From: Kofleriaceae bacterium
GTDB lineage: Bacteria > Myxococcota_A > Polyangia > Haliangiales > Haliangiaceae
NCBI GenBank assembly: GCA_018057825.1
Contig: JAGPCY010000009.1
Span: 1-64,000 of the forward strand
DNA: 64,000 bases
Reading direction: 5' to 3'
Both the position numbers and the translations under genes were made by a program. Shown piece by piece: positions 30,095-38,297 of the stretch (its first letter is position 1; every line of letters begins with the position of its first letter). Below the pieces are notes generated by a model, which saw only the letters and a list, made by a program, of their open reading frames with translations, was not told the DNA's origin and did no database searches.

Positions 30095-30817
30095 ATGCGC
30101 ATCGTCGCCCGCTTCGAGACCGCGGCCGCGCTGGCCGCCGAGGCGGAGCCGCAGCTCCCCAAGGGCGGGCTCCTGGTGCGCGGCGCCGCCGACGACGGGC
30201 TGACCTTGTTCGCGCCGGTCGAGCTGGCGGTGACCTGTGGCGCCGCCGAGGTCGTGGTCGACGCCCAGGTGCTGCAGATCTTCCCCGGGATCGGGGTCGC
30301 GGTGGGCCTCGAGGTGCCGGCGCGCGACGCGATCGCGGCGCTGGCGCGTGGGACGTCGCCTCCGACGGCGAGCGGCCCGACGGCGAGCGGCCCGACGGCG
30401 AGCGGTCCGACGGCGCCTCCGACGGCGAGCGGTCCCCGACCGGCCGCCGAGATGCTCGCCAAGATCCAGCGCGCGCTGACCGGCGATCGCGACGCCCGCA
30501 TGGCGACCTTGCGCGATCCCAACCGCGCGGTCCACGTCCACGTCCTGCGCAACCCGGGCCTGACCCTCGACGAGGTCGCCGCGATGGCGCGGATGACGAC
30601 GGTCGCGGTCGAGGTCCTGACCCAGCTCGCGCAGCGCCGCGAGTGGGGCCACCGCCCCGAGATCGCGATCGCGCTGGTGCGCAATCCGACCGTGCCGGTG
30701 CCGATCGCGGTCGAGCTGGTCAGCCACGTCAGCGAGGCCGACGCCAAGCTCCTGGCCAAGGACGGTCGGACCCGCGAGCCGATCGCCCGCGCCGCGCGCA
30801 AGCGGGTCCTGCGCTGA
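30095..30817 (+). CDS. PilZ-like and HEAT/LRV-repeat-like protein
   Basis: A 240-residue cytoplasmic protein. The N-terminal 90 residues (KGGLLVRGAADDGLTLFAPVELAV to FPGIGVAVGLEVP) look like the PilZ-type or MXAN-type beta-barrel often found in myxobacterial motility proteins. A linker of near-exact 15-bp repeats encodes PTASG units (about residues 88-110). The C-terminal half has LRDPNRAVHVHVLRNPGLTLDEVAAMARM and VRNPTVPVPIAVELVSHVSE, resembling leucine-rich-variant/HEAT repeats. The start at 30095 rather than 30077 is chosen from the -10 spacing. Function unknown. Confidence 0.65.
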   Translation: MRIVARFETAAALAAEAEPQLPKGGLLVRGAADDGLTLFAPVELAVTCGAAEVVVDAQVLQIFPGIGVAVGLEVPARDAIAALARGTSPPTASGPTASGPTASGPTAPPTASGPRPAAEMLAKIQRALTGDRDARMATLRDPNRAVHVHVLRNPGLTLDEVAAMARMTTVAVEVLTQLAQRREWGHRPEIAIALVRNPTVPVPIAVELVSHVSEADAKLLAKDGRTREPIARAARKRVLR

Positions 30818-30840
30818 CCGGCGGGCGATCCGAGATCGGC

Positions 30841-30846
30841 TATCGT
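30841..30846 (+). promoter_or_regulatory. -10-like element of the TPR lipoprotein gene
   Basis: TATCGT, 6 nt before the GTG at 30853, that is, upstream of repeat tract E. Confidence 0.45.
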
Positions 30847-30852
30847 CGCGCC

Positions 30853-33057
30853 GTGAGGTCTTCGTCTGCGCCCGTGCCGGCCTCTGCCTCGGTCTCGGAC
30901 TCGGACTCGGCCTCTGCCTCGGTCTCGGCCTCGGTCTCGGTCTCGGACTCGGCCTCGGTCTCGGTCTCGGTCTCGGCCTCGGTCTCGGTCTCGGTCTCCG
31001 TCTCGGCCTCGGCCTCGGCCTCGGTCTCCGCCTCGGCCTCGCGCTCCGTCTCGCGCTCCGTCTCGGCCTCGGCGCTCATCGCGCTCGCCGCCGTCGCCGG
31101 GCTCGCCGGCTGTCCGCGCCCACGGCCGGCGCCCCTCGCGCCGCTGCCCCCGGAGGCTACCGCGGCCTACCTCCGCGGACGGACCGCGTTCTACAGCGGC
31201 GACTACGCGGTGGCGATCCCCGAGCTGGCCCGCGCCATGGTCGCCGCGCCCGATCAGGCCGGCATCGCGATCGCCCACGCCCAGGCAGTCGGCCGGGCCG
31301 GCCGGCGGGCCGACGCGCGCCAGGCGATCGATCGCGTCGTCGTCCGGTTTCCGGACAGCCTGGAGGCCTGGCTCACCGCTGGGGAGCTGCGGGCCCGGGC
31401 CGGGGACGCGGTCGACGCCATCGCCGCGTTTCGTCGCGCCCTCGCGCTCGACGGCGGCGCGGTGCGCGCCTACCTCGGGCTGGCCGCGGCCCAGACCCAG
31501 GCCGGCCGCGCCGAGGACGCGGTCGCCACCTACCGGACCCTGGTAGCCCGGGTGCCGACCGCCGCGGTCGGCCACTGGCAGCTCGCCCGCTTGGCCCTGG
31601 CTCGGGGCGACGACGCCGCGGCGGCCCCGGCGCTGGCCCAGGTCCGCGCCCTCGATCGCGATCACCTCGACGCGCGCCGGGCCCTGGCCGCGCTCCTCGC
31701 GCGGGCCGGCCGGTGGGACGAGGCCCTGGCCGAGGCCCGGGCCAGCCTCACCCACAGCGGCGGCGATCTGGCCCTGGCCGAGGATCTGGTGTGGTTGTCT
31801 CTCGAGACGGGCGATCGGCTCGGGGCCCTGGCGATCCTGTCGGGCTACGACGACGCGCCGGATCCCGAGGTGCGAGCGGCGGTCGCGGCGCTGTACCTGG
31901 CGATCGGCGCCCTCGACCGCGCCCGCGCGGTGGCGCCGATGACGCCGGACGGTCGGCTGATCGCCGCCGAGGCCGAGCGCGCCCGCGGCCGCCCCGATCG
32001 CGCCGCCGCGCTGGCCGCCGCGGTGCCGGGGGACGCGCCCCAGGCCGCCGCCGCCGCCGCGCTCCTCGACGCCCTGACCCTCGACGCCGACGCGCCGCCC
32101 CCGGGCGCGGTGGCCGCGGCGACGGTCCGCGCGCCCCAGGCCGCCGCGCTGGTGGCTGCGGCCGCCGAGCGCCTGCGCCGCGGCGGGGCGATCGGCGACG
32201 CGCGCGCGCGGTTCGTCACAGCGGCCCGGGTCCGCCCCCACGACGCCGCGCTGGCCACCGCCTGGGCCTGGTTCGAGGTCGAGGTCGGCGAGGTCGCGCG
32301 AGCCGGTCGCCTGGCGGCGCGGATCCTGGCGGCGGCCCCGCGCGATCCCGGGGCGCTGCTCCTGGCCGGGGAGGTCGCGCTCGCCGCCGGACGTCCTGCG
32401 CAGGCCGCGCCGCACCTGAGCGCCGCCCGCAAGGCCGCCCCCGGCGACCCGCTGATCCTCGCCGCCTGGGGCTGGTACCGTCGAGCCACCGGCCAGCTCG
32501 CTCTCGCCGATCGGGCCCTGCGCCGGGCCCTGGTGATCGCGCCCCACCAGCCGATCGTCGTCGAGCGAGCCGCGGTGGTGGCGGCCGAGATCGGCGATCC
32601 GGTGCGCGCAGCGGCGCTGTGGAGCCGCGTGACCGACCTGCCGGCCGGCCCCGAGGCCCACGCCCGCGCCCGTGACCACCTGGCCCGGCTCGCCATCGCG
32701 CCGTGTTACGCTGCGCGCGTCATGACCATGCCCTGGCTGGTTCGCATCGTGCTCGGCTCGGCGCTCGCCACCGCCGCCTGTAGTGACGGACCGAGCAAGG
32801 CCGATTGCGAGAAGCTCCTCGAGCACCTGATCAACCTCGAGGCCGGCTCAGGCGGCGCCGCCGGCGGCGCCGACAAGGCGACCAAGGAGCAGCTCGACGC
32901 CCTCAAGGCCGAGCTCGACAAGCAGAAGCTGGCGATCAAGGAATACGCCGTCGGCCAGAAGTTCCTCCAGACCTGCACCCAGAAGACGCCGCGCAAGGTC
33001 GTGGCGTGTGGCCTCGAGGCCAAGAACGCCGACGAGCTCGCCGCCTGCGACAAGTGA
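30853..33057 (+). CDS. TPR-repeat lipoprotein with a translated hexanucleotide tract in its signal region
   Basis: The frame opens at GTG 30853, right behind a -10-like hexamer. Residues 9-74 are Ser-Val/Ser-Ala/Ser-Asp dipeptides encoded by tract E. A hydrophobic core LIALAAVAGLAGC follows, with a lipobox cysteine at residue 87. No start codon exists between the tract and that core, so translation must pass through the tract. TPR repeats fill residues about 95-620, such as AYLRGRTAFYSGDYAVAIPEL and LILAAWGWYRRATGQLALAD. There is no stop after them: the frame runs on into a small lipoprotein sequence starting at residue 624. The total is 734 residues if read as one. The TPR part is probably an envelope scaffold. 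Confidence 0.7.
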   Translation: MRSSSAPVPASASVSDSDSASASVSASVSVSDSASVSVSVSASVSVSVSVSASASASVSASASRSVSRSVSASALIALAAVAGLAGCPRPRPAPLAPLPPEATAAYLRGRTAFYSGDYAVAIPELARAMVAAPDQAGIAIAHAQAVGRAGRRADARQAIDRVVVRFPDSLEAWLTAGELRARAGDAVDAIAAFRRALALDGGAVRAYLGLAAAQTQAGRAEDAVATYRTLVARVPTAAVGHWQLARLALARGDDAAAAPALAQVRALDRDHLDARRALAALLARAGRWDEALAEARASLTHSGGDLALAEDLVWLSLETGDRLGALAILSGYDDAPDPEVRAAVAALYLAIGALDRARAVAPMTPDGRLIAAEAERARGRPDRAAALAAAVPGDAPQAAAAAALLDALTLDADAPPPGAVAAATVRAPQAAALVAAAAERLRRGGAIGDARARFVTAARVRPHDAALATAWAWFEVEVGEVARAGRLAARILAAAPRDPGALLLAGEVALAAGRPAQAAPHLSAARKAAPGDPLILAAWGWYRRATGQLALADRALRRALVIAPHQPIVVERAAVVAAEIGDPVRAAALWSRVTDLPAGPEAHARARDHLARLAIAPCYAARVMTMPWLVRIVLGSALATAACSDGPSKADCEKLLEHLINLEAGSGGAAGGADKATKEQLDALKAELDKQKLAIKEYAVGQKFLQTCTQKTPRKVVACGLEAKNADELAACDK
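30881..31072. repeat. Hexanucleotide tract E (CTCGGN on + strand), inside a coding sequence
   Basis: Imperfect CTCGGT, CTCGGC and CTCGGA hexamers lie between the start codon and the hydrophobic signal core of the TPR lipoprotein gene. Because the unit is 6 bp, gain or loss of a unit would keep the frame and add or remove two residues. Confidence 0.9.
32707..32712 (+). promoter_or_regulatory. -10-like element inside the TPR frame
   Basis: TACGCT, 9 nt before the ATG at 32722; it supports a separate small lipoprotein gene. Confidence 0.4.
32722..33057 (+). CDS. Small lipoprotein, in frame with the upstream TPR gene
   Basis: A 111-residue reading from an internal ATG. MTMPWLVRIVLGSALATAAC is a complete lipoprotein signal peptide with lipobox TAAC. 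The mature part is helical and charged (KADCEKLLEHLINLE, EQLDALKAELDKQKLAIKEYA) with four further cysteines (ADCEK, TCTQK, VACGL, AACDK). It shares its frame with the TPR gene, with no stop between. A signal peptide at an internal methionine plus its own -10-like hexamer favours two genes whose separating stop has been lost. Function unknown. Confidence 0.6.
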   Translation: MTMPWLVRIVLGSALATAACSDGPSKADCEKLLEHLINLEAGSGGAAGGADKATKEQLDALKAELDKQKLAIKEYAVGQKFLQTCTQKTPRKVVACGLEAKNADELAACDK

Positions 33058-33066
33058 CGCGCTAGC

Positions 33067-33208
33067 GGTCTCGGCCTCCGCCTCGGCCTCGGCCTCGGTC
33101 TCGGTCTCGGCCTCGGTCTCGGCCTCCGCCTCGGCCTCGGTCTCGGCCTCGGTCTCGGTCTCGGCCTCGGTCTCGGTCTCGGTCTCGGCCTCCGCCTCGG
33201 CCTCGGCC
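33067..33208. repeat. Hexanucleotide tract F (CTCGGN on + strand)
   Basis: Imperfect CTCGGT, CTCGGC and CTCCGC hexamers fill the convergent gap between the small lipoprotein gene and the FAD oxidoreductase, running up to the latter's TAG stop codon. Confidence 0.9.
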
Positions 33209-34245
33209 TATCGCGCCACGATCGCCGCCGCCGCTCGCCGCCCCACCTCGGCGCACGCCGTCACCCCGTGGCCGCCGAGCCCAGCCACCCAGCACCACCA
33301 GGGCCGCTCGGGATCCCAGCCGATCACCGGCACGCCGCCGTCGGCGTAGGTGCGCTGGCAGGCCCAGGCGCGGGCGATCGCGGCCCCGGCCAGGTGGGCC
33401 GGCAAGCGGGATCGGAGCGCGGCGCGCATCGCCGGATCGACCTCGACGTCCCCCGGCGCGGCGATCGTGTGATCGCAGGCGCTGGCCAGCGCGCCCTCGG
33501 GGCTCGGCCGCAGGTACCACTCGTCGTCGTCGACCTGCCACACGATCGGGCCGTCACCGAGGTCGAGGTGGAGCGCGAACAGATGGCGCTTGCGCGGCGT
33601 GAAGCCGCGCGCGAGCCCGGCCAGGCTCCCGAGCGGCCCCGACCAGGCGCCGCCGGCGGCCACCACCGCGTCGACGGTCACCGGCCCGCGGCGGGTCGCG
33701 ACCTCGACCTCGGCGCCGCGCGGCGTGAACCCGACGACCTCGGCGTCGACCACGCAGCGTCCACCGCGGCGGCGGATCGCGCGGGCGAAGCTGGCGGTGA
33801 GCAGCTCGAGCTCGACGCAGCCGTCGTCGGGGCACCACAGCCCACCGGCCGTCAGCTCGAGCTCGGGCCAGCGGGCCGCGACCGCGGCGCCGTCGACCAC
33901 CTCGGCCCGCAGCTCATGGCGCGCGGCCAGCGCGACCAGCGGCCCCGGCGCGGCGGTGATGAGCAGCGCGCCGCGGTCGTCGACCAGCGGGCGGTCGGTG
34001 AAGCCCGGGGGCGGGCGGCGCAGCCAGGCCGCGCCGGCGGCGGTCAGCGCGGTCCAGGCGTCGTCCTCGGCCAGGGCCCGGCACATCGCGGCGTTGTGGC
34101 TCGACGCGTGGGCGCACAGCCGCGACTCGCGCTCGAGGACGACCACGTCGTCGACGCCGGCCTCGCCCAGGGCCCACGCCGTCGCCAGGCCGGCGAAGCC
34201 GCCGCCGACGATGGCGTAGCGCGCGCGTCGGGGCAGCTCGTCCAC
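33208..34245 (-). CDS. FAD-dependent oxidoreductase (DAO family)
   Basis: A 345-residue flavoenzyme of the D-amino-acid-oxidase/glycine-oxidase-like family. The Rossmann FAD motif is YAIVGGGFAGLATAWALG (GGGFAG at 14-19), with VVVLERE as the ribose-binding strand. AVVAAGGAWSG and a C-terminal ADGGVPVIGWDPE followed by WVAGLGGHGVTACAEVG complete the FAD site. It likely oxidises a secondary or primary amine (amino acid, sarcosine-like); the substrate is not determined. GTG start, with TAAAGC 6 nt upstream. Divergent from the lamin-tail/nuclease operon. Confidence 0.85.
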   Translation of the reverse strand: MDELPRRARYAIVGGGFAGLATAWALGEAGVDDVVVLERESRLCAHASSHNAAMCRALAEDDAWTALTAAGAAWLRRPPPGFTDRPLVDDRGALLITAAPGPLVALAARHELRAEVVDGAAVAARWPELELTAGGLWCPDDGCVELELLTASFARAIRRRGGRCVVDAEVVGFTPRGAEVEVATRRGPVTVDAVVAAGGAWSGPLGSLAGLARGFTPRKRHLFALHLDLGDGPIVWQVDDDEWYLRPSPEGALASACDHTIAAPGDVEVDPAMRAALRSRLPAHLAGAAIARAWACQRTYADGGVPVIGWDPERPWWCWVAGLGGHGVTACAEVGRRAAAAIVAR

Positions 34246-34251
34246 CGGCCG

Positions 34252-34257
34252 GCTTTA
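34252..34257 (-). promoter_or_regulatory. -10-like element of the FAD oxidoreductase gene
   Basis: TAAAGC, 6 nt before the GTG; the last base is off consensus. Confidence 0.3.
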
Positions 34258-34289
34258 CCGCGCCCGCGGCCGGCCGGCAACGCTCGCGG

Positions 34290-34318
34290 TTGAAGCCGCG
34301 CGCGCGCCGACGTACAGT
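34290..34318 (+). promoter_or_regulatory. Promoter of the lamin-tail/nuclease operon
   Basis: TTGAAG (34290-34295), an exact 17-bp spacer, and TACAGT (34313-34318). The -10 ends 8 nt before the GTG start. This is the best sigma70-type promoter in the window. Confidence 0.6.
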
Positions 34319-34326
34319 TCGCCATC

Positions 34327-34905
34327 GTGTCGCGATCTGCCGCGCTCGTGCTCCTGTGCGCTGCGTGCGCCACCGATCCCGTGGATGAGATCTGCCCCTC
34401 GGTCGGCCCGGGCGATCTGGTGATCACCGAGCTGCGCGGCGACCAGAGCGACGCGCGCGGCGAGTGGATCGAGCTGGCCAACGTCGGCACCGCCACCGTC
34501 GAGCTGCGCGGCCTGCAGGTCGGCCTCCGCCAGCTCGACGGCTCGAGCCCCAACCTGATCGTGATCCGGCGCGCGCTATCGGTGGCGCCCGGGGCTCGCG
34601 TGGTCCTGGGCTCGTTTCCCGACGACGCCCGCCCGGCCGAGATCTCCTACGGCTGGCACCCGGATCTGCTGGGCTCCGGCGGCGCGGTCCAGCACCTGCC
34701 CGACAGCGGCGCGGTCGACGTCACCGCGTGTGGCCTCGTGATCGATCGCGTCGTGTGGAACGATCTGCCGAGCGTCGGCACGTACTCGCTCGGCCTCGAG
34801 CCACCCGACGCGGTCGGCAACGACCCCGCCGCCGCGTGGTGCGCCAACCCCAGCGCTCCCGACGGCGCCGGCACCCCCGGGATGATGAACCCGCCATGTC
34901 CATGA
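34327..34905 (+). CDS. Lamin-tail-domain lipoprotein
   Basis: A 192-residue exported protein: MSRSAALVLLCAAC signal with a lipobox ending at Cys14. The mature part is one lamin-tail (LTD) domain, an Ig-like fold: GDLVITELRGDQSDARGEWI is the typical opening, followed by IELANVGTATVELRG. Bacterial LTDs occur on surface proteins, often with nucleases. It is the first gene of a five-gene operon; its TGA overlaps the next gene's ATG (ATGA). Confidence 0.8.
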   Translation: MSRSAALVLLCAACATDPVDEICPSVGPGDLVITELRGDQSDARGEWIELANVGTATVELRGLQVGLRQLDGSSPNLIVIRRALSVAPGARVVLGSFPDDARPAEISYGWHPDLLGSGGAVQHLPDSGAVDVTACGLVIDRVVWNDLPSVGTYSLGLEPPDAVGNDPAAAWCANPSAPDGAGTPGMMNPPCP

Positions 34906-35969
34906 AGCGCCCCGTCCGTCTCCTGGTGGTGGCCGCCCTGGCCATCGCCGCGGCCTGTCAGCCCCCGGGCTCGGCCCGCTACCAGCGGGCGCAGGTCCAG
35001 GCCTCGCTCAAGAAGCTCGGCGCCCCCGGGCTCATCCTCGGCGAGTTCCACGTCACCAAGGTGGTCGACGGCGACACCATCCGGGTCGACGGCCTCGACA
35101 GCTCGCTGCGCTTGGTCGGCCTCGACGCCGAGGAGACGTTCAAGAACGACGCCGATCGCCGGGCCGCCGAGGGCGACTTCGCGGCCTATCTGGAGTCCAA
35201 GCGCGGCGCCAGCAAGCACCCGGTCAAGGCCGCCAGCCCGCTCGGCGAGGACGCCAAGCACTTCGCGATGGAGTTCTTCCACGGCCGGGCCAAGGTCCGC
35301 ATCGAGCGCGACGTCGCCGGCGAGATCCGCGACCGCTACGATCGCTACCTGGCCTACGCCTTCGTCGAGAAGGACGGCAAGTGGGTCAACTACAACGTCG
35401 AGTGCGTGCGCGCCGGGATGTCGCCGTACTTCACCAAGTACGGCTACTCGCAGCGCTTCCACGCCGAGTTCGTCGCCGCCGAGGCCGAGGCCAAGGCCAA
35501 CCGCCGCGGCATCTGGGATCCGAGCCGCCCGCACTACCCGGACTACGAGGAGCGGGCGCTGTGGTGGAACGCTCGCGGCGACTTCATCGCCCGCTACCAG
35601 CCGCAGATCGACAACGATCCCAACTTCATCGTCCTCACCCACTGGGACGCCCTGCGCAAGCTCGAGGATCGGGTCGGCCAGGAGGTCGCGATCCTGGCCA
35701 CCGTCGGTGACATCAAGCTGGGGGATCGCGGGCCGACCAAGGTCATGCTGTCGCGCAAGATGTTCGGCGACTTCCCCCTGGTGTTCTTCGACAAGGACGT
35801 CTTCGCCGCCTCGGGCGTGGCGGCGTGGAAGGGCGAGTTCATCGTCGCCAAGGGCGTCGTGACGACGTATGTCAACAAGTACACGAAGAAGAAACAATTT
35901 CAGATCGTCGTCGACCGCCCGGGGCAGATCATCCTGTCGGCGATCCCCGGTTTGAGTCCCCCGTCGTGA
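34902..35969 (+). CDS. Thermonuclease (SNase-like) lipoprotein with C-terminal extension
   Basis: A 355-residue lipoprotein (signal MKRPVRLLVVAALAIAAAC). Residues about 42-200 are a staphylococcal-nuclease-like domain: VVDGDTIRVDG, LRLVGLDAEET (catalytic Arg and Glu) and DRYDRYLAYAF (second Arg), so a Ca2+-dependent endonuclease is expected. The C-terminal 140 residues (EVAILATVGDIKLGDRGPTKVML to KYTKKKQFQIVV) look like an OB-type fold and might bind nucleic acid. ATG 34902 gives the ATGA overlap and the better signal peptide; 34896 is the alternative. Confidence 0.85.
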   Translation: MKRPVRLLVVAALAIAAACQPPGSARYQRAQVQASLKKLGAPGLILGEFHVTKVVDGDTIRVDGLDSSLRLVGLDAEETFKNDADRRAAEGDFAAYLESKRGASKHPVKAASPLGEDAKHFAMEFFHGRAKVRIERDVAGEIRDRYDRYLAYAFVEKDGKWVNYNVECVRAGMSPYFTKYGYSQRFHAEFVAAEAEAKANRRGIWDPSRPHYPDYEERALWWNARGDFIARYQPQIDNDPNFIVLTHWDALRKLEDRVGQEVAILATVGDIKLGDRGPTKVMLSRKMFGDFPLVFFDKDVFAASGVAAWKGEFIVAKGVVTTYVNKYTKKKQFQIVVDRPGQIILSAIPGLSPPS

Positions 35970-36032
35970 CCGCGGTCATCCTCACCCGGTCCCGGTGATC
36001 GCCGCCGCGGGTTCCGTGCGATGATGGTGAAC

Positions 36033-37766
36033 ATGCGTCGCCTCGCCCGCCTCTCGATGCTCCTGTCGGCCGCGGCTCTCGCCGGCGCCGGCGCCTGCGG
36101 ACCCAGCGGCGGCGGCGCGACGTGCGACGGACTGGTCGCCGGCGCGCTGGTGATCTCCGAGGTCCAGGCCGACTACGACGCCCCGGCCGGCGCCAGCGGC
36201 GCCGACACCGGCCACGAGTGGTTCGAGATCTACAACCCGTCGTCGGCGCCCATCGAGCTGGCCGGGGTGCTGGTCGAGCACCTGCGCCCGACCGAGACCA
36301 TCACCGACGACGCCCACACCATGGGCACGATCACGATCCCGGCCGGCGGGTACCTGGTGCTCGGCAACGTCGTGCCCGAGACCGCCCCCGCCCACGTCGA
36401 CTACGGCTACGGCGCCGACCTGGGCGATCTGTTCAACACCGGCAGCGGCAAGCTGCGCCTGAGCTGCGGCGGCACCGTCATCGACGAGGCGATCTACGAC
36501 AACGTCGAGGCCGGGCGGACCCGGACCCTCGACGGCAGCCAGGCCCCCGACTACCAGACCAACGACCTGCCCGCCGCGTGGTGCGCGGCCGGCGACGGCG
36601 CCGAGTTCGAGTACGAGCCGGCCAACTTCGGCACGCCCGGCGCCCCCAACCAGGACTGCATGAACGTGACGCCCGGCCAGTGCGACGACGGCGGCACGAT
36701 GCGCCCGACCGTGCCGCCGGTGGTCGGCGACGTGGTCATCACCGAGGTCATGCCCGATCCCAACGCCGTGGGCGACGCGGTCGGCGAGTGGATCGAGGTG
36801 CGGGTCAACCGCGACATCGACGTGAACGACCTGGCCATCGCCGGCGCCAGCGGCACGCCGATCACGGTGACCTCGTCGAGCTGTCTGCGCGTCACCGCCG
36901 GCTCGCATCTGGTGTTCGCCCGCGTCGCTGACACCGCGATGAACGGCGGGCTGCCGACCGTGACCGGCCAGACCGTCTCGCTGTCCAACGATCCCGGTAC
37001 GGTCCGCGTCCTCCTCGGCGCGACCGAGCTCGACGCCATGACCTGGACCACGTCGCCGACCGGCCGCTCGATCCAGCTCTCGGCCGGCCTCACCGCGCCG
37101 GCCGACAACGAGGTCGCGACCAACCTGTGCGAGGGCAACGCGCCCTACGGGGCCGGCGATCTCGGTTCGCCCGGCATGGCCAACCGCGACTGCGGCGCCA
37201 CCACCGCCGGCATGTGCACCGACGCCGGCACCGGCGCCCTGCGCCCGATCGTGACTCCGACCGCCGGCCAGCTCGTGATCAGCGAGTGGATGCCGGATCC
37301 CGTGATCGCGACCGACGCGAACGGAGAGTGGTTCGAACTCCAGGCCACCGCCGACGTGGACCTGAATGGCCTGCAGGCCGGGGCGACCAGCCTCGGCGCG
37401 ACCCCGATCGTTCCGGCCAGCGGCCCCTGCGTTCGGCTCGCAACCGGTACACGAGCGATGTTTGCCCACACCACCGACGCGACGAACGGGCTACCGGCTG
37501 GCACCCCGATCGCCGGGACCTTCACCTTTGGTCTCAGCGCCAACAACGCCGGCTCGTTTCAGATCGGCTTCGGCGGGGCGAATCTCGCCACGGCGACGTG
37601 GGCGACCAACGCTTCGACGACCTCGGTGGGGTCGAGCTGGCAGGTCAGCCCCACCGGCACGATCTGTACGGCGGTCGCCGCCGGTGCGGCGCCCTACGCC
37701 ACGGCAGCCGGCCCGACCCGGAGCGACGTCGGCACGCCCGGCGCCGCGAATCCCAACTGCCCGTAG
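36033..37766 (+). CDS. Lipoprotein with three lamin-tail domains
   Basis: A 577-residue lipoprotein (signal MRRLARLSMLLSAAALAGAGAC). Three LTD modules open with GALVISEVQADYD, GDVVITEVMPDPNAVGD and GQLVISEWMPDPVIATD, each followed by a GEWIE/GEWFE/HEWFE motif and closing in DLGSPGMANRDC-type turns. It is likely an outer-membrane-anchored adhesin or nucleic-acid-binding scaffold. It starts 63 bp after the first nuclease gene and ends 30 bp before the second. From about 37,320 the third module has noticeably more A and T than its neighbours. ATG 36021 is an alternative start. Confidence 0.8.
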   Translation: MRRLARLSMLLSAAALAGAGACGPSGGGATCDGLVAGALVISEVQADYDAPAGASGADTGHEWFEIYNPSSAPIELAGVLVEHLRPTETITDDAHTMGTITIPAGGYLVLGNVVPETAPAHVDYGYGADLGDLFNTGSGKLRLSCGGTVIDEAIYDNVEAGRTRTLDGSQAPDYQTNDLPAAWCAAGDGAEFEYEPANFGTPGAPNQDCMNVTPGQCDDGGTMRPTVPPVVGDVVITEVMPDPNAVGDAVGEWIEVRVNRDIDVNDLAIAGASGTPITVTSSSCLRVTAGSHLVFARVADTAMNGGLPTVTGQTVSLSNDPGTVRVLLGATELDAMTWTTSPTGRSIQLSAGLTAPADNEVATNLCEGNAPYGAGDLGSPGMANRDCGATTAGMCTDAGTGALRPIVTPTAGQLVISEWMPDPVIATDANGEWFELQATADVDLNGLQAGATSLGATPIVPASGPCVRLATGTRAMFAHTTDATNGLPAGTPIAGTFTFGLSANNAGSFQIGFGGANLATATWATNASTTSVGSSWQVSPTGTICTAVAAGAAPYATAAGPTRSDVGTPGAANPNCP

Positions 37767-37796
37767 CGGTCGAACGGGGAATTCCTGGGTCCACTG

Positions 37797-38297
37797 ATGG
37801 TGAGGAACTCGGTTTCGGCAACAGCAGGCATTCAGGCTGTCGTGCTGGGGGCCCTAGCGGCCTGCGGGGGCCCCGAGGCGACGTGTGGGCCGACGACCGC
37901 CACGGTGGTGCGGGTGGTCGATGGCGACACGATCGACCTCGATAGCGGCGAGCGCATCCGCTACCTTCTGGTCGACACGCCGGAGTCGGTCAACGGCGCG
38001 ACCGACTGCTACGGCGAGAACGCCAAGCAGCTCAACAGCGATCTGGTGCTCGGCCGCGAGGTGACGATCACCTACGACGACGCCGGCTGCACCGATCGCT
38101 TCGATCGCTTGCTGGGCTACGTGTCGGTCGGTGGGGTCGAGGTCAACCGGACCCTGGTCGAGCGCGGCTACGCCTGTGTCCTGTACATCCCGCCGGCTGG
38201 CGAGACCCGCCGCGCGGAGTTCGAGAACCTCGAGGCCACCGCGCGCGCCGCCGGGCGCGGGATGTGGTCTGCTTGCCCGGTGGTGACATGCGACTGA
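37797..38297 (+). CDS. Thermonuclease (SNase-like) lipoprotein, compact
   Basis: A 166-residue lipoprotein with signal MVRNSVSATAGIQAVVLGALAAC. The SNase-like domain is complete: VVRVVDGDTIDLDSGERIRY, LLVDTPES (catalytic Arg before it, Glu within) and DRFDRLLGYVSV (second Arg), then VNRTLVERGYA. Four cysteines in the mature part could form disulfides. It overlaps the next gene by 10 bp, so a shared transcript is near certain. Confidence 0.88.
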   Translation: MVRNSVSATAGIQAVVLGALAACGGPEATCGPTTATVVRVVDGDTIDLDSGERIRYLLVDTPESVNGATDCYGENAKQLNSDLVLGREVTITYDDAGCTDRFDRLLGYVSVGGVEVNRTLVERGYACVLYIPPAGETRRAEFENLEATARAAGRGMWSACPVVTCD

